From the NCBI GenBank assembly GCA_017556145.1, contig JAFZCU010000034.1, forward strand, positions 53,425 through 117,424: a stretch of 64,000 bases of DNA, given 5' to 3'. Below the pieces are notes generated by a model that worked only from the letters and a program-made list of their open reading frames with translations, was not told where the DNA came from and made no database searches. Shown here in pieces: positions 1 to 8,175 of this stretch; within the stretch, counting starts at the first letter, position 1; each line of letters begins with the position of its first letter. Both the position numbers and the translations under genes were made by a program. This DNA is from Prevotella sp. GTDB lineage: Bacteria > Bacteroidota > Bacteroidia > Bacteroidales > Bacteroidaceae.

Positions 1-210
1 ATAGGCGGAGCGGAAGATTCTATAGAACCTTTTGACGAGTCAGGCCTTGACGAAATGATGCAGGTGAAGAATCCGCAGCTTAAAGGATCGCCTCGTTTCC
101 TTTTGAAACTATGCTACCAACTACTCCAGAGGGCAACGGCAGAACTAGCGGAGGGAGGAAAGATAGACAGAGAGTTTGTAAAGAATCATATTGACGAATT
201 CCTGAAGTAA
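1..210 (+). CDS. C-terminal end of a protein cut by the window edge, possibly an AAA-type ATPase
   Basis: Frame 1 is open from the first base to TAA at 208-210, giving 69 residues; the start lies outside the window. The segment PRFLLKLCYQLLQ (about residues 35-47) resembles the helical lid of AAA/P-loop ATPases, where a Pro-Arg sensor-like pair precedes an amphipathic helix, but no Walker motif is present in this fragment. The stop is four bases before the start of the PIN-domain gene, so the two are probably co-transcribed and may belong to one defence unit. The ATPase assignment is a weak inference. Confidence 0.5.
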   Translation: MGGAEDSIEPFDESGLDEMMQVKNPQLKGSPRFLLKLCYQLLQRATAELAEGGKIDREFVKNHIDEFLK

Positions 211-214
211 GAAT

Positions 215-1264
215 ATGGCAGATGTTTCAATGATAGTAGAAGAGGCCTATCGAGTCAATATCTATCTGGATACCAATATATTGGTTGACTATGTCGGAAA
301 GAAGTTTCCGCTGCTTAACCGTTCGATAGACTACCTTGCCCAATGCCCATTTGTGAAGCTTCGCTCTTCTCACTATGTGCTTTTTGAGTTTACCGAGGTG
401 CGCAAGGCCAACCTGCTCTGGAAGATGGCCGACCCGGCAGAGACACAGCCTTTTGACAGTAAGGTGAAAAGTACGATAAAGAAAGAATGGAAGTATAATG
501 GTGTGGAGTATGAAACCCTAAAGGGTGGTATTACAAACACAGTCATGGCTGAACTTGACTATTTCCGTAATAACCTGGGAATAGACTTTGACGAGCATGT
601 GCTACATGAAAACCTTGTGTATCCTACAAGCAGTTTGTGTCTCGCCACTAAGATTTCAAGAGAGGACTGCCTTGTGATGGTTTCGTGTATGCATCCTGAT
701 GAAGAGCTGAAACTTGACCATTGCCTTCTCTTAACTCGCGACGCCCAGTATTACAAGGCTGTTCAAGAGAATGACGCTGACGTGAAAAAGGTCTTCGAGG
801 ACAATGAACTTGAAGCCCCAATACTCATCAGAACAGAGTGCTTGCAAGATGAAAACAGTGGAACACAGTATAACCTATATAACGACACAGCAGGAACTAA
901 TATCGAAGAGTTTTGGAAAGGCTTGATACTCAGTAATATCAAACGCGATGTGTCATCACAATATGTGGGGCAGACCTACTCATTCGGGGCAGAAGGTGTT
1001 GCTGCAGAATGTATATACTTTGAAATGGACGGCGATGATAAGACACTACAAAACTCGACCGGACTTTATTTCATAGGCAGAGATTTGACATTCAGAACAA
1101 TCATAGCCGGTCCATTTGAGTATAGGAATAATGGCAATGAGGTTTCTTTGCCGCATAGTAATCCCGACTTCCCCAAGTATTCTTTCAGGAAAGAAGGACT
1201 TTCTCCGGATGTACTTGCCAAACTGCGTGTGAAGGGTAATCTCGTTTTCTATAACAACGATTAG
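215..1264 (+). CDS. PIN-domain protein, predicted metal-dependent RNase
   Basis: 349 aa. The N-terminal half looks like a PIN domain: LDTNILVDY at residues 18-26 supplies the first acidic metal ligand (D19), an acidic residue follows in FEFTEVRKAN (near residue 63), and LLTRDAQYY (near residue 170) gives the late Asp. PIN domains use Mg2+ or Mn2+ to cut RNA. At 349 aa it is more than twice the size of a VapC toxin, and the C-terminal ~130 residues match nothing I recognise; they could be a sensor or a partner-binding part. It starts 4 bp after an upstream ORF with an ATPase-like lid, suggesting an ATPase plus PIN nuclease pair. The PIN fold is well supported; the defence role rests on context. 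Confidence 0.7.
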   Translation: MADVSMIVEEAYRVNIYLDTNILVDYVGKKFPLLNRSIDYLAQCPFVKLRSSHYVLFEFTEVRKANLLWKMADPAETQPFDSKVKSTIKKEWKYNGVEYETLKGGITNTVMAELDYFRNNLGIDFDEHVLHENLVYPTSSLCLATKISREDCLVMVSCMHPDEELKLDHCLLLTRDAQYYKAVQENDADVKKVFEDNELEAPILIRTECLQDENSGTQYNLYNDTAGTNIEEFWKGLILSNIKRDVSSQYVGQTYSFGAEGVAAECIYFEMDGDDKTLQNSTGLYFIGRDLTFRTIIAGPFEYRNNGNEVSLPHSNPDFPKYSFRKEGLSPDVLAKLRVKGNLVFYNND

Positions 1265-1393
1265 GGACTTATGATCATAAAGCATATAATGGTTTCGCAT
1301 AGGAATTATCTAGAAGGATTGTTGAGAAATGGAGGATACTGCAAGAGAGTTTAAAATATGCGCCGTACATCTTTCAGGACGCTGTGGGGAATG

Positions 1394-1516
1394 GACGAAA
1401 GGAAACCTGCTCTAAAGAGCGAGGGACGGGACAAGGGAAGGAAGAAATCAAAGATAAAATCTTTGGACAAGAGACGAAAGGGGAACCTGCTCTAAAGAGC
1501 TAGGAACGGGACAAAG
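1394..1516 (+). repeat. Two direct copies of a ~43-nt hairpin-forming element
   Basis: Two near-identical units lie at 1394-1436 and 1473-1516. Each carries a conserved 5' flank GACGAAAGG, a stem-loop CCTGCTC-TAAA-GAGC with a one-base bulge before AGG, and a 3' flank RACGGGACAA. The hairpin cores are exactly 80 bp apart (GCTC at 1409 and 1489). They sit in the 273-bp gap before the gene at 1538. No T-run follows, so they are not standard terminators. A related element with similar flanks occurs at 4142-4181. Confidence 0.6.
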
Positions 1517-1537
1517 AAGATATAGGTTATAATATGT

Positions 1538-2587
1538 ATGTTTCTAAATAATATGATAGGTAGTATGCTAAATTTTATGCAGAATGAGTTACGGACACAG
1601 GATACTCAGGCTGTAATAGGGCAATACTTGAAGAAAACAGGTTACGCCAATAAGTGGATATTGCTGACTGATTACTGCCTTGATGCAAATAATAAGGCGA
1701 ATGTTATTTCATTTGTTTTGCTGCATTATAAGAATGAGGAAGAATACAATGCTCTTAAGGAGAAACTTGCCAAACTTCAGAAATCGGACATCAAACATAC
1801 ACGATACATCAGTAATAGGCTGATGCGTTATCTAAGGAGACTGCCTATCTTCAGTTATTCTTTTATTCTGGATAGTAGAGATATACTTTTTGGAGATACA
1901 AAAGCAGATCAACAAAAGGAAGTGACGGACAATCTTGTTGCTATTAGAGACTGCTATCAGACGTGGTTGACAAATGCGGCCAATGCAAGCATTAGTAGCT
2001 ACTATCAAGACACGATTAAGAAACTGGATGCACAAATACAGGAGGTGTCTATGGGTAAGAAGATAAGTCTGCATGAGGATATCTTGCTGGCTACTTCACT
2101 TGGTGCTATATATACAGCAGAGATTCTGAAAAATATTCCAGACTTAGAAATAGTGGGGTGGCTTCCCGACCGTGACAAGATAACGCAATCGTGTAATGGA
2201 ATAGCGATTCCGATATTTCACTGTATGTTGTATAATGGGTTGGGTAGTAGGGATGTGCAATTTCCTGTGGCAGACCCGAAGATTGTAGGGCCCCCTTTTT
2301 ATGACGCATTAAACAGAATACCTGATGACATCTGTGCGGCCATTGCCGACTATGATTATGCCCACCCTGCAATATCGAAGGAGAAGTTCAGCCATGTATT
2401 GCATGAACTGCTAGCGGAGAATCCCTATGTGATTGTACAACGATTGTATAAAGATGCCACAGGGTTTCACACAGGAACGATATATTACAAAAAGTCTTTA
2501 AGGATGTCAACCATGTTTTACTTGCAGACGGCAGTAAGGGAAGTGATTGGTTTTTGGGCGATGGTGAAGAATAAGATATGTAGGTGA
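1538..2587 (+). CDS. Unrecognised 349-aa protein of the defence island
   Basis: 349 aa, not recognised. The sequence is soluble-looking with no signal peptide or membrane segment. Asp-containing strands such as FSYSFILDSRDILFGD (about 105-120) and DLEIVGWLPDRD (about 206-217), followed by a helical C-terminal part, are vaguely reminiscent of an RNase H-like fold, but I cannot assign a family. Position 1553 (Met6) is an alternative start. A short ORF, ATG at 1531 to TAA, overlaps the start and could couple or dampen translation. It lies downstream of two hairpin repeats and 41 bp upstream of the TIR-like effector, so it may be that effector's partner. The reading frame is secure; function is unknown. 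Confidence 0.6.
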   Translation: MFLNNMIGSMLNFMQNELRTQDTQAVIGQYLKKTGYANKWILLTDYCLDANNKANVISFVLLHYKNEEEYNALKEKLAKLQKSDIKHTRYISNRLMRYLRRLPIFSYSFILDSRDILFGDTKADQQKEVTDNLVAIRDCYQTWLTNAANASISSYYQDTIKKLDAQIQEVSMGKKISLHEDILLATSLGAIYTAEILKNIPDLEIVGWLPDRDKITQSCNGIAIPIFHCMLYNGLGSRDVQFPVADPKIVGPPFYDALNRIPDDICAAIADYDYAHPAISKEKFSHVLHELLAENPYVIVQRLYKDATGFHTGTIYYKKSLRMSTMFYLQTAVREVIGFWAMVKNKICR

Positions 2588-2628
2588 GAACCGAAGGGTA
2601 AATTGCAGAAATAATATAACATGACCTT

Positions 2629-4029
2629 ATGATAGATATAACGCAGCAGGACATTAATCTCGACTCTTATTATCGAGATATTTTGGTAAAACCCGTTCCA
2701 GAAACGTTGTCATCTATAAGTCAATGTGTTCTGAAAGGATGGCTACATGGGTTAGGAAGGCGTCTTGACATTGATAGTATGCGTGTCTATCTATTTGATG
2801 ATAAAAGCAACAAGGTCCTTGTGACTCAGATATATGGGGATAGTGATTTGTGGAAAGATGTTGATATCAGCAAGTTTCGTAAAGAAAAAACAAAATATAA
2901 AAAACTATTCTTCATAAAAATACGGCATATAAGAGAAAATGGGCAGTTTTTAGAATTGGGCTACTTGGCATTTCATACAGAGCATTTTGTGACAAATAAT
3001 ATGATTCGGTCTATGGATGTTCTTTGTATGTTATACGGAAACTATATTGTAAAACGTCTTGTCGCAGGGCAATCGGTAAAGATGAACAAACTGCTACCGA
3101 AGGCTTATATAATAGCAGCTGCTGAAGACCTCCCAGGAACCAAAATGCAGAAGTTATTGGAATGCCTACACAACCTTTCTGGTTTTAATTATGGTGTGTA
3201 TTGTACGATTAATTGTAATCTAATTGTTCCAGAATATGTGGCATCAAATAAAGGATGTACCTTCTTAAAGAAAAACAGACCATGGCAAGTACTACCATCC
3301 TTTATTGAAAGATTGAGTAAAGAGTCAAAAGATTATTGGTATAGGCTGTCAGAAATGCCCCAGAGGATAGCGAATTTTGTACTATATCAAGATAAAAGAG
3401 ATATTGATGCATTTGCCATGCAATGTTATCCTATAGTATTAGATGGGGAAACAATTGGCATATGGATGTTTGCGTATTCTGAGAATAACCTCTCTGCTGG
3501 GCTGAGACCAAGCACTATTTTAGAAGGTACATTTCCGTTGATGGCCGATAGTTATAGATTTTTATTTCAAAGAAGATTTGATTCTATGATAGTTAATCCG
3601 ATTTTTCAGAATAGAGATACCCGTATCAATTCCGATTCGGTATTTATCATCATGCCTTTTACAGAAGAATGGTCAAATGATGTATGGGAACAAGTTATCA
3701 AACCTGCAGTAAAGGAAATAGGTATGACTCCTGTCAGGGCAGATGATCTATATGGCCAGAACATCATGGAAGATGTCTGGCAAAGCATATTAAAAGCTGC
3801 TATTATCATATGTGACACAACAGGACGAAATCCTAACGTGTTTTATGAGCTGGGCATTGCACATACTTTAGGTAAGAAGGTGTTGCTGCTAACACAGAAC
3901 ATTCAAGATATACCGTTTGATCTACAGGCATACCGTCATATTGAGTATAAAGTAACGTTGTCTGGTGGTAATCAATTGAAAGAGACTATCAAGAAACATA
4001 TTAAAGAAACTCTTTCAGAGAAAAAATAG
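2629..4029 (+). CDS. Protein with C-terminal TIR-like / nucleoside deoxyribosyltransferase-like domain
   Basis: 466 aa. The last ~130 residues look like the TIR-like nucleotide-binding domain of bacterial immune effectors, related in fold to nucleoside 2-deoxyribosyltransferases: FIIMPF at about 339-344 opens the first strand, and NPNVFYELGIAH at about 402-413 carries the Glu that is catalytic in these families (NAD+ or nucleotide glycosidase activity). The first ~300 residues contain stretches such as MRVYLFDDKSNKVLV and VLDGETIGIWMFAYS that look GAF-like and might sense a ligand, but this is uncertain. No signal or membrane segment is seen. Expected activity would be NAD+ depletion or nucleotide cleavage on infection. 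The domain call is good; substrate is inference. Confidence 0.65.
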   Translation: MIDITQQDINLDSYYRDILVKPVPETLSSISQCVLKGWLHGLGRRLDIDSMRVYLFDDKSNKVLVTQIYGDSDLWKDVDISKFRKEKTKYKKLFFIKIRHIRENGQFLELGYLAFHTEHFVTNNMIRSMDVLCMLYGNYIVKRLVAGQSVKMNKLLPKAYIIAAAEDLPGTKMQKLLECLHNLSGFNYGVYCTINCNLIVPEYVASNKGCTFLKKNRPWQVLPSFIERLSKESKDYWYRLSEMPQRIANFVLYQDKRDIDAFAMQCYPIVLDGETIGIWMFAYSENNLSAGLRPSTILEGTFPLMADSYRFLFQRRFDSMIVNPIFQNRDTRINSDSVFIIMPFTEEWSNDVWEQVIKPAVKEIGMTPVRADDLYGQNIMEDVWQSILKAAIIICDTTGRNPNVFYELGIAHTLGKKVLLLTQNIQDIPFDLQAYRHIEYKVTLSGGNQLKETIKKHIKETLSEKK

Positions 4030-4035
4030 CTTGTA

Positions 4036-4051
4036 GATAAGGAGATAAGGA
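4036..4051 (+). repeat. 8-bp tandem duplication in an intergenic spacer
   Basis: GATAAGGA occurs twice in direct succession (4036-4043 and 4044-4051), just after the stop of the TIR-like gene. It is a short example of the tandem duplications seen at gene ends across the window. Confidence 0.5.
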
Positions 4052-4130
4052 GAAAACGAAGGAGACATTTCCTGACATTTGGGCGATATGACAAGGCTAA
4101 ATCGTTTAATTTAAGACTAGCAACGAAATT

Positions 4131-4181
4131 GCAGGGCACTGGGACGAAGAAAAACCCTGCGGAGAAGCGCAGGGAACGGTG
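4131..4181 (+). promoter_or_regulatory. Hairpin element with alternative pairing upstream of the NACHT gene
   Basis: A 7-bp perfect stem CCCTGCG (4155-4161) / CGCAGGG (4168-4174) with a 6-nt loop is flanked by GACGAAGAA on the left and GAACGG on the right, the same flanks as the two elements at 1394-1516. A third segment GCAGGG (4131-4136) could pair instead with CCCTGC (4155-4160), giving two mutually exclusive structures. It lies 50 bp before the NACHT start. No T-run follows, so if it regulates it would act on translation or by protein binding rather than as a classic terminator. Confidence 0.45.
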
Positions 4182-4223
4182 GCTAAATTGAGAAAGAAAG
4201 ATGTAAATGGCACGTGAAGAGCT

Positions 4224-6149
4224 ATGATTATAGAGACATTGGGAATGGCGACAGCAGAGGCGTTGGTTAAGAAAATAGCCATTGCCGGACTGAAGAAGAT
4301 ATATGAGGGTTTCAAGGCTGACTATGAGCAGCACCTTGTGCCTATGACTACGCATTTTGAGAATTATCTGAAGAGTGCGTATGAGCGACATTCTGTGGTC
4401 AGTACAATGGTATTGAGGAATAGTAAGCGCAGACTGAAGGATATCTATGTGCCGCTAACTGTCCAGGAGGAAAACGACTCTGAAGAAAAAGCCGTCATGG
4501 AGAAGTATCCCATGGAATTTATGCGGAAACATCCCCGAATGATTATCCGCGACACTGCAGGCATGGGAAAGACTACATTGGTGAAAAGGCTTTTCCTGTC
4601 GGCCATAGACGAGGTGTTGGCCATCCCCGTAATCGTAGAGCTGAGGAGAATAACGAAGGAGAATACGCTACTGGATATTGTGCAGGGGCAAATAGATTCT
4701 TTGGCGGAGGCATTTGACCACAATTTGCTGCTGAGACTGATACAGCAAGGTGGCTTTGTGTTCTTCTTCGACGGTTATGACGAGGTGGCTAATGAGCAAA
4801 AATCCATGGTGACGGAGGAGATAAAGTCACTTGTAAGTAAGGCTCCTGATAATACTTATATCATTACATCACGCCCAGAAATCTCACTGGTGACCTTTGG
4901 CGATTTTTCGGTATTCAGCATACAGCCGCTGACAGAGAGAGAGGCGACGGAGCTGTTGAGGAAGTATGACAGTAATGGAGAGGTGTCGAATATCCTGATT
5001 GAGAAGCTGAATAATATATCATATACGAATGTTAAGGACTTCCTACGGACACCATTACTGACTTCTTTGCTGTTTACGGCATTTGACTATAAACAAAAGG
5101 TGCCAATAAGGAAGGATGAATTCTATCAGCAGGTGTTTGATGCCTATTTCGAGTCGCATGATCTCACGAAGGATGGCGGGTATGTGCGAAAGAAACAATC
5201 TGGGCTAAATATGTCGGATTTCAAGAAGGTGCTCAGGTACTTAGGCTTCAAATGTTTGAAACGGCAGTTCCAAATAGAGTTCACGAAGGCAGATTTGATT
5301 AGTATTTTGGAAGAAATACAAAATGAGTATTCGGGTCAGCGTTTTGTAAGTGAGGACTTTATAAAGGATATTGTAACCGCAGTACCTCTATTTGTGAAGG
5401 ATGGGATTTATTATAGGTGGGTACATAAGTCGATGCAAGAATACTTTGCTGCATTGTTTATTCATGAAGATGCGAGAGATAAGCAAAAAGCAATTCTTGA
5501 AAAAATGCTGCAAAGTCAGTGGATGGGGCAGTATATTAATCTGTTTGACATCTATTATGACATAGACTATGAAGGATTCAGGGATTCTGTTTTAAACAAA
5601 ATCGTTACTGACTATTTGTGCTATTATCAGGAAAAATATGCCGAAGTACCAGGCATTTCTCCTCAAAGCGTTAAGGAAAGATTGGAAATAATGTATAAGT
5701 GCAAAGCAATATTTGCTTTCCTTTCTGCTGATATTGAAAGCATGGACAGTATTTGGAAACTGATGCCTGAGGGTAAGAATTGGGATTATAACTCAGGAAT
5801 GAGTATGGCTATCGGTGGAAGACGATTTGTTACTTACAATAGTACCTCAGAACTGAATAGGCTGCTCTTTATGCTTGTTGGAAAGAAAGATCCGTTGTGT
5901 GGAATTTATAACTGCAGTGGAAGGACTGGAGTGTATGTAGGATTCCCAGACAATTATGTGCATAAGGTAGAGGGTATATATGATTGCGCCGAAAGCCAGT
6001 TTATGTATGATTCTGTGAATTTCCTCATCACAAGAGAGGGTCATGTTGGGACACATATCAATACGGACGCAGCCTTGGCCTTGAAACAAGAAATTGAGGA
6101 CAGTATGCGAAGACGGATGAACGCGAATGATTTGCTGGCGGGGTTGTAA
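4224..6149 (+). CDS. NACHT-type STAND NTPase, predicted anti-phage sensor
   Basis: 641 aa. A helical N-terminal region (1-100) is followed by a NACHT P-loop NTPase: Walker A AGMGKTTL around residues 112-119, Walker B FFFDGYDE around 180-187 with the small residue after the Asp typical of NACHT, then a sensor strand YIITSRPE near 215 and winged-helix/helical bundle segments. The C-terminal ~230 residues (WVHKSMQEYFAALF near 400, then a non-repetitive tail) lack recognisable TPR or LRR repeats, as in bacterial NACHT proteins with short C-terminal domains. Such proteins are anti-phage NLR relatives that oligomerise on sensing phage products. No fused nuclease is visible, so the effector is either the unclassified N-terminus or a neighbouring gene such as the PIN_8 protein 68 bp downstream. 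Confidence 0.75.
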   Translation: MIIETLGMATAEALVKKIAIAGLKKIYEGFKADYEQHLVPMTTHFENYLKSAYERHSVVSTMVLRNSKRRLKDIYVPLTVQEENDSEEKAVMEKYPMEFMRKHPRMIIRDTAGMGKTTLVKRLFLSAIDEVLAIPVIVELRRITKENTLLDIVQGQIDSLAEAFDHNLLLRLIQQGGFVFFFDGYDEVANEQKSMVTEEIKSLVSKAPDNTYIITSRPEISLVTFGDFSVFSIQPLTEREATELLRKYDSNGEVSNILIEKLNNISYTNVKDFLRTPLLTSLLFTAFDYKQKVPIRKDEFYQQVFDAYFESHDLTKDGGYVRKKQSGLNMSDFKKVLRYLGFKCLKRQFQIEFTKADLISILEEIQNEYSGQRFVSEDFIKDIVTAVPLFVKDGIYYRWVHKSMQEYFAALFIHEDARDKQKAILEKMLQSQWMGQYINLFDIYYDIDYEGFRDSVLNKIVTDYLCYYQEKYAEVPGISPQSVKERLEIMYKCKAIFAFLSADIESMDSIWKLMPEGKNWDYNSGMSMAIGGRRFVTYNSTSELNRLLFMLVGKKDPLCGIYNCSGRTGVYVGFPDNYVHKVEGIYDCAESQFMYDSVNFLITREGHVGTHINTDAALALKQEIEDSMRRRMNANDLLAGL

Positions 6150-6217
6150 GTGGAGTTGTGTGTTGCAGAGAATGATGACGTTAAAGTCAAAAAACGATAG
6201 CATAAACTTGGAACAAT

Positions 6218-7465
6218 ATGAAAAAGATCTTTTTTGAGCAATACCCGATGAGGGACGAGGAAATAAAGAGCTACCTCGAAAATGGAGTGTTGGTCCTTGA
6301 TACCAATGTCCTACTGAATCTGTATTTCTACACAGCCGAAACGAAAGACAAGATGATTGGCGTAATGGAGAAATGCCAGACGAGGCTTTGGATGCCTTAT
6401 CAGGTAGGATGGGAATATTTTAATAATAGAGAGGACAAAATTGAAAAACTGCGAGGGAGTTGCGATGCTATCAGTAATAATATAAAGGATGCAAAGAATC
6501 GTTTTACTGATCTTCTTAACAAGGAGTATATCCGTCATCCATACATCGTTAGAAAAGAACTAATCGATCTTTTCAAGAATAGCATAAAACCTGTAGAAGA
6601 AAAAATTGACCAATTAAAAAAGCTTGACCCTGATTATGCAAAGAAAGATGTAATATGGGAGAAGTTGGAAAAATTGTATGAAGGGAAAGTTGGTAATGAT
6701 TATCCTCTGAAGAAACTGATAGCTATATATGAGGAGGGGGCACAGAGGTATAAGTACAAGGTTCCACCTGGATATGGGGACCTCAAAAGGAAAGAGGAAC
6801 GAGGTCCTCGCCACGTATATGGAGACTTGATACTTTGGAAGATGGTGATTGACTATGCCAAAGAGAAGAACGCGGATGTCGTGCTTGTTACTGAAGAGAA
6901 GAAAGAAGACTGGTATGTAAAGAAAAGAGTTCCTCGTAAGGATTTGGCAAAAGAGTTTTATGACGAGAGCGGTGGACATAAGGTCTTGATATGTGATCAA
7001 GAGGAATTTCTGTATTTAACAGACAAGTATCTTGGAACAGGAGTCGGAGACGAGGCTATCAAAGAGATTAAAGAGGTGGCTAAAGAAGAGAGGAAACGTG
7101 AAGATCGACTTAACCAGAGACGAGTACAATCAAGTGCATTAGCCGAAGTTTGGAGTAAGAAACTGGATTCTTCAATAGTTACATCAGCTTTGACAGGTTC
7201 TGATTTGTGGAAGCGTGGATTGCTATCAGATCAATATGCCAAGATGGCAGAATCTGGATATGCTGTTAGTCCTCTTAGCACCCTTTATGACCCCAAAACA
7301 GGAGTGCTTGGTAGAGAAACGAGTCTTGAGGACTATCTCATACCCAATACTTTGGATGCATATTCTATGATAATACCAGATACAGATAAGCTTGTCGGTG
7401 GCCTGGGATATGTAAATGTGGATCCATTAATTGGAAATCCGAAGGATGATAGGAAAAAGAAGTAA
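6218..7465 (+). CDS. PIN-like (PIN_8/DUF4935-type) nuclease
   Basis: 415 aa. VLVLDTNVLLNLY at about 25-37 is the first PIN metal-binding strand; VYGDLILWKMVIDYA (near 200-214) and VVLVTEEKKEDWY (near 222-234) are the late Asp/Glu-bearing segments of the PIN_8 family, which are separated from the first strand by a long charged helical insert (about 60-160). The last ~130 residues are not recognised. PIN_8 proteins are predicted RNases frequently found in defence islands. It follows the NACHT gene by 68 bp and precedes the 193-aa protein by 24 bp, so it could be the effector of a NACHT-nuclease pair. Family call fairly confident; pairing is inference. Confidence 0.7.
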   Translation: MKKIFFEQYPMRDEEIKSYLENGVLVLDTNVLLNLYFYTAETKDKMIGVMEKCQTRLWMPYQVGWEYFNNREDKIEKLRGSCDAISNNIKDAKNRFTDLLNKEYIRHPYIVRKELIDLFKNSIKPVEEKIDQLKKLDPDYAKKDVIWEKLEKLYEGKVGNDYPLKKLIAIYEEGAQRYKYKVPPGYGDLKRKEERGPRHVYGDLILWKMVIDYAKEKNADVVLVTEEKKEDWYVKKRVPRKDLAKEFYDESGGHKVLICDQEEFLYLTDKYLGTGVGDEAIKEIKEVAKEERKREDRLNQRRVQSSALAEVWSKKLDSSIVTSALTGSDLWKRGLLSDQYAKMAESGYAVSPLSTLYDPKTGVLGRETSLEDYLIPNTLDAYSMIIPDTDKLVGGLGYVNVDPLIGNPKDDRKKK

Positions 7466-7489
7466 AACTATTGTTTTGAATGAAAAGGG

Positions 7490-8071
7490 ATGTCCTATAT
7501 GGCGAATAGAGAATTGAAGGAATTGAAGGAGATGCGTAAGCAGAAGTTGCCTACGGCGACTGCTTTCTCGCCTCGGGATAGCCTAAGCAATTTGAGTTCC
7601 TCGAACTCAGACGCGACTCGGCAAAGTCTAAGCAAGCTTCACTTTGCTCTCGCTGCTCCTTCGCTTAGCTCTCCGCTCGGCTTATCGAAAGAGTTCTTCC
7701 TATTGTTGCGACAGTATGAGGAAGAGATGCTTGATGCCTTCCTTCAGGATGACGATTATTTCCCGGAACTATTGCATTCTCAAGACCTACGGAATGAGCG
7801 ATCAAAGATCGAGTCTTGCAACATCATGTACGAGATGCTGCCCACTATTCTAGGCGCATCGCATTTAAGAGCTGAAAAGGATGCCCGTAAACTTGCTGCC
7901 ATCGCCCTCGTAGCCGCTGGCTATGCTGGTGATATGCCCGAGGACTTGTGTAATGAACTACTCGATGACATCGATTACTTCAATGATAAGGTCAAATGTC
8001 GTAAGATCGAGATGATGATGCCGAAGCTGATGAAGATGGTGGAGAGTGAGATGGAAGGGATGAGAAGATGA
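7490..8071 (+). CDS. Unrecognised small helical protein containing a repeat-derived insert
   Basis: 193 aa, not recognised. The N-terminus is Lys/Glu-rich, and residues ~65-193 are mostly helical and acidic with no membrane segment. Residues ~24-64 are unlike the rest: a Ser/Leu/Ala-rich stretch encoded at about 7560-7690 by DNA built from imperfect direct repeats (CTCGGGATAGCCTAAGCAA and CTCGGCAAAGTCTAAGCAA). Similar low-complexity DNA elsewhere in the island is intergenic, so a mobile repeat seems to have entered the coding frame without breaking it. It starts 24 bp after the PIN_8 gene and is probably co-transcribed; position 7499 is an alternative start. Function unknown. Confidence 0.5.
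   Translation: MSYMANRELKELKEMRKQKLPTATAFSPRDSLSNLSSSNSDATRQSLSKLHFALAAPSLSSPLGLSKEFFLLLRQYEEEMLDAFLQDDDYFPELLHSQDLRNERSKIESCNIMYEMLPTILGASHLRAEKDARKLAAIALVAAGYAGDMPEDLCNELLDDIDYFNDKVKCRKIEMMMPKLMKMVESEMEGMRR
7575..7688 (+). repeat. Imperfect repeat element embedded in a coding sequence
   Basis: Two imperfect direct copies, CTCGGGATAGCCTAAGCAA and CTCGGCAAAGTCTAAGCAA, are followed by a partly inverted version around CTTCGCTTAGC...CTCGGC. The segment is read in frame within the 193-aa gene as a Ser/Leu/Ala-rich stretch. Composition and repeat structure differ from the flanking codons, which supports a transposed or slipped origin. Confidence 0.45.
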
Positions 8072-8075
8072 TGGC

Positions 8076-8130
8076 CCTACGGAGAACCGTAGGTGGTGGT
8101 GGAAAATGAGAGTCGCGATGGTATCACGAC
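8076..8130 (+). promoter_or_regulatory. Two adjacent hairpins in the spacer before the gene at 8176
   Basis: The first hairpin is CCTACGG (8076-8082) - AGAA - CCGTAGG (8087-8093), a perfect 7-bp stem. The second (8112-8130) is GTCG...CGAC with an inner GAT/ATC pair. The first resembles the hairpin at 4155-4174: the two share a CCCTnCGGAGAA core and differ by a compensatory G-C to A-T change in the stem. No T-run follows. Role unknown. Confidence 0.4.
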
Positions 8131-8175
8131 ATACGAGAACAATAAAAAATCTGATTAACTAAAATTATAATAAAT

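Noticed and set aside
1394-1516. Retron RNA or group II intron domain
   Set aside because: No reverse transcriptase gene is present anywhere in the window and the hairpins lack the domain V pattern.
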